Source: Modicisalibacter radicis (GTDB taxonomy: Bacteria > Pseudomonadota > Gammaproteobacteria > Pseudomonadales > Halomonadaceae). From it: a stretch of DNA of 34,064 nt. Below the pieces are notes generated by a model. That model made no database searches. It was given only the letters and a program-made list of their open reading frames with translations, and was not told where the DNA came from. The DNA lies in contig NZ_CAAHFN010000071.1 in assembly GCF_900961225.1 (NCBI RefSeq), forward strand, positions 1 to 34,064, in the 5' to 3' direction. Each line of letters starts with the position of its first letter. The first letter of the stretch is position 1. Position numbers and translations under genes: made by a program. Shown in pieces: positions 32,651 to 34,064 of the stretch.

Positions 32651-33724
32651 ATGACGCTAAGCACACCGCTCAAGACGCTAACCGCCGCCGTACTCGGTGC
32701 CATGGCCTTCAGTGCCCAGGCCGCCGAGTACGAATGGACCTTCCAGACGTCGGAAACCGCGGGCGAGCCGCAGTTCGAGATGAAGAAGCAGTGGGCCGAG
32801 AACGTCGAGACGATGTCCGACGGCCGCATTGCCATCGAGATCCTGCCGGTCGGTGCCGTGGTCCAGGCCAACCAGACCCTGCAGGCGGTCAAGTCGGGCA
32901 TCCTGCAGGGCCACCTGACCGACCCCAGCTACTTCACCGGCCAGAATCCGGCGTTCGGCATGATCGGCAACCTGGTCGGCGCCTGGAGCGATCCCTACGA
33001 CTTCCTCGACTACATGAACAACGCCGGTGGCGAGGAGATCTACAACAAGCTGGCCGAACCGTACGGCGTGCACCTGATCGGCGCCGCGGCGACCGGCCTG
33101 GAGTCGCTGCCGTCCAGCCGCGAGATCAAGACCGTCGACGACATGAAGGGGCTCAAGCTGCGCGCTCCGGAAGGCATGGTCTACAACATCTTCGAGAAGG
33201 CCGGCGCCACTCCGGTCAACCTGCCGGGTTCCGAGGTCTACACCTCGCTCGAGAAGGGCGTGATCGACGCCGCCGACTACACGGTGTTCGCCACCAACCA
33301 GGCGCAGGGCCTGCACGAGTTCGCCAACTATCCGAACTACCCGGGCTTCCACTCGCTGCCGATGGTCGCGGTCTCGCTCAACAAGGAGATCTGGGACGGC
33401 CTGCCGGACGATCTCAAGCAGATCCTGTCCACCTCCGTCGACGCCATGGCCTACAAGATGGTCGGCCAGCTCAAGACCCGCGACATGGAGGCCGTGCGTG
33501 AGGCCCGCCAGGATCCGGACATCCACATCGTCGACATGTCGGCCGAGGAGCGCGCCAAGTTCCGCGGCATCGCTCAGGAAGAGTGGCAGGTCTGGTCCGA
33601 GAAGAACGAGATCACCGGCGAATTCTACGAGTCCGTGGTGAGCTACCTGAAGAACCACAACCTGCTGCCGGAAGAGGCCGGGCAGTCCTCGGGCGAGCAG
33701 TCTTCGGACGACGCTTCTTCCTGA
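32651..33724 (+). CDS. dctP: TRAP transporter substrate-binding protein (DctP family)
   Basis: This 357-residue periplasmic binding protein has a Sec signal peptide (MTLSTPLKTLTAAVLGAMAF, cleavage after SAQA) and the DctP pattern: WFQ-like WTFQTSETAGEPQF, VETMSDGRIAIEILPVGAVV, the conserved arginine in MKGLKLRAPEGM, and SEVYTSLEKGVIDAADY. It binds a carboxylate-containing solute, probably a sugar acid or uronate, for a sodium-driven uptake system. It is 14 bases after the gntR stop. A Gly/Ser/Gln-rich acidic tail (GQSSGEQSSDDASS) is an extension beyond the usual end. Exact substrate unknown. Confidence 0.92.
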   Translation: MTLSTPLKTLTAAVLGAMAFSAQAAEYEWTFQTSETAGEPQFEMKKQWAENVETMSDGRIAIEILPVGAVVQANQTLQAVKSGILQGHLTDPSYFTGQNPAFGMIGNLVGAWSDPYDFLDYMNNAGGEEIYNKLAEPYGVHLIGAAATGLESLPSSREIKTVDDMKGLKLRAPEGMVYNIFEKAGATPVNLPGSEVYTSLEKGVIDAADYTVFATNQAQGLHEFANYPNYPGFHSLPMVAVSLNKEIWDGLPDDLKQILSTSVDAMAYKMVGQLKTRDMEAVREARQDPDIHIVDMSAEERAKFRGIAQEEWQVWSEKNEITGEFYESVVSYLKNHNLLPEEAGQSSGEQSSDDASS

Positions 33725-33734
33725 TCTAGACCGA

Positions 33735-33791
33735 GTACCCGTAGCGGGTACCTGTAGAGCGCGCACGACGGGGCCGAAACGGCCTCGTCGT
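33735..33791 (+). promoter_or_regulatory. Tandem hairpins between dctP and dctQ
   Basis: GTACCCG/CGGGTAC (33735-33751, loop TAG) and, 13 bases on, a 12-bp stem ACGACGGGGCCG/CGGCCTCGTCGT (33765-33791, loop AAA, one G-U) follow the dctP stop. Neither has a T-run. They probably act as an attenuator or a stabiliser of the dctP part of the transcript, which would give more binding protein than membrane subunits. The genes are still expected to form one operon. Confidence 0.6.
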
Positions 33792-33886
33792 TCGTCATGC
33801 CGGCGCCGATCGGGAAGCCGGGGCTTCCTGGCTTGGATCAGTGCCCGTTTTCACCAGAGGCCCGTCTGTTACCAGAGGATAGGACC

Positions 33887-34064
33887 ATGTCTCGACAATC
33901 TCCGCCCGGAGACGATCCGGCCACTCAAGACCCGGATGCGGCCCTGGCCCAGGTCCGCGCGCGCGAGGAGGGCCCGCCGCCGGTGCGCAGCGCCTTCGAC
34001 CGAGGCGTGGTGTGGTGCGCCCGGCGCGTCGCCTGGCTGGTGTTCCTCGCCATGGCGATCAGCG
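33887..34064 (+). CDS. TRAP transporter small permease (DctQ family), 5' part only
   Basis: The frame from ATG 33887 (GAGG at 33875-33878, spacer 8) is open to the window edge: a hydrophilic Pro/Asp/Arg-rich N-terminus, then the beginning of a hydrophobic segment (RRVAWLVFLAMAIS). Its position after dctP and its N-terminal character fit the small integral membrane subunit of a tripartite TRAP transporter. The family cannot be proved from 59 residues. The large permease dctM is expected beyond the edge. Confidence 0.65.
   Translation, partial: MSRQSPPGDDPATQDPDAALAQVRAREEGPPPVRSAFDRGVVWCARRVAWLVFLAMAIS

Overview
The window looks like the chromosome of a moderately halophilic gammaproteobacterium, most probably Halomonas or a close relative. 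This is inferred from high G+C, very acidic secreted proteins, a TRAP transporter paired with a GntR regulator, a polyol ABC operon and REP-type palindromes. No rRNA, tRNA, CRISPR array or replication origin was seen.

Left part (1-6.1 kb): the tail of an IS110-type transposase, a SapC-family gene, and two large acidic proteins that share an N-terminal DUF4214 domain. The second also carries RTX calcium-binding repeats. Neither has an N-terminal signal peptide, so they look like type I-secreted surface or S-layer-like proteins, although no exporter lies in the window. Each is followed by a clear intrinsic terminator, and the first has a promoter and a hairpin-rich leader.

Glycan region (6.2-19 kb): three DUF6311 polytopic membrane proteins (two are tandem duplicates), a GtrB-like polyprenyl-phosphate glycosyltransferase, a GtrA-like flippase, a WaaL/Wzy-like ligase, two GT4 glycosyltransferases, a GT-A/GT92-like enzyme and a YdcF/ElyC-like protein. 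Together they suggest lipid-linked sugar synthesis, flipping, periplasmic transfer and ligation, decorating O-antigen/LPS or the neighbouring surface proteins.

Conflict/defence islands (19.1-21.8 kb and 29.7-31.7 kb): a TumE/TumA toxin-antitoxin pair divergent from an Rpn-family PD-(D/E)XK nuclease that has a strong internal start for a 66-residue C-terminal product; a HigB/RelE-type toxin broken by one frameshift beside an intact antitoxin; and an AbiEi/AbiEii-type pair. All three TA loci have a palindromic operator-like site just upstream. REP elements sit around these modules, and one encodes the last residues of an AraC-family regulator.

Metabolic part: a minus-strand polyol operon (28.3 to 22.1 kb; zinc dehydrogenase, Tat-type binding protein, two permeases, SDR dehydrogenase, ATPase) is divergent from its probable AraC-type regulator. 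At the right end a FadR-type GntR regulator with its own palindromic site precedes a TRAP transporter (dctP and the start of dctQ). The right edge cuts dctQ and the left edge cuts the transposase.
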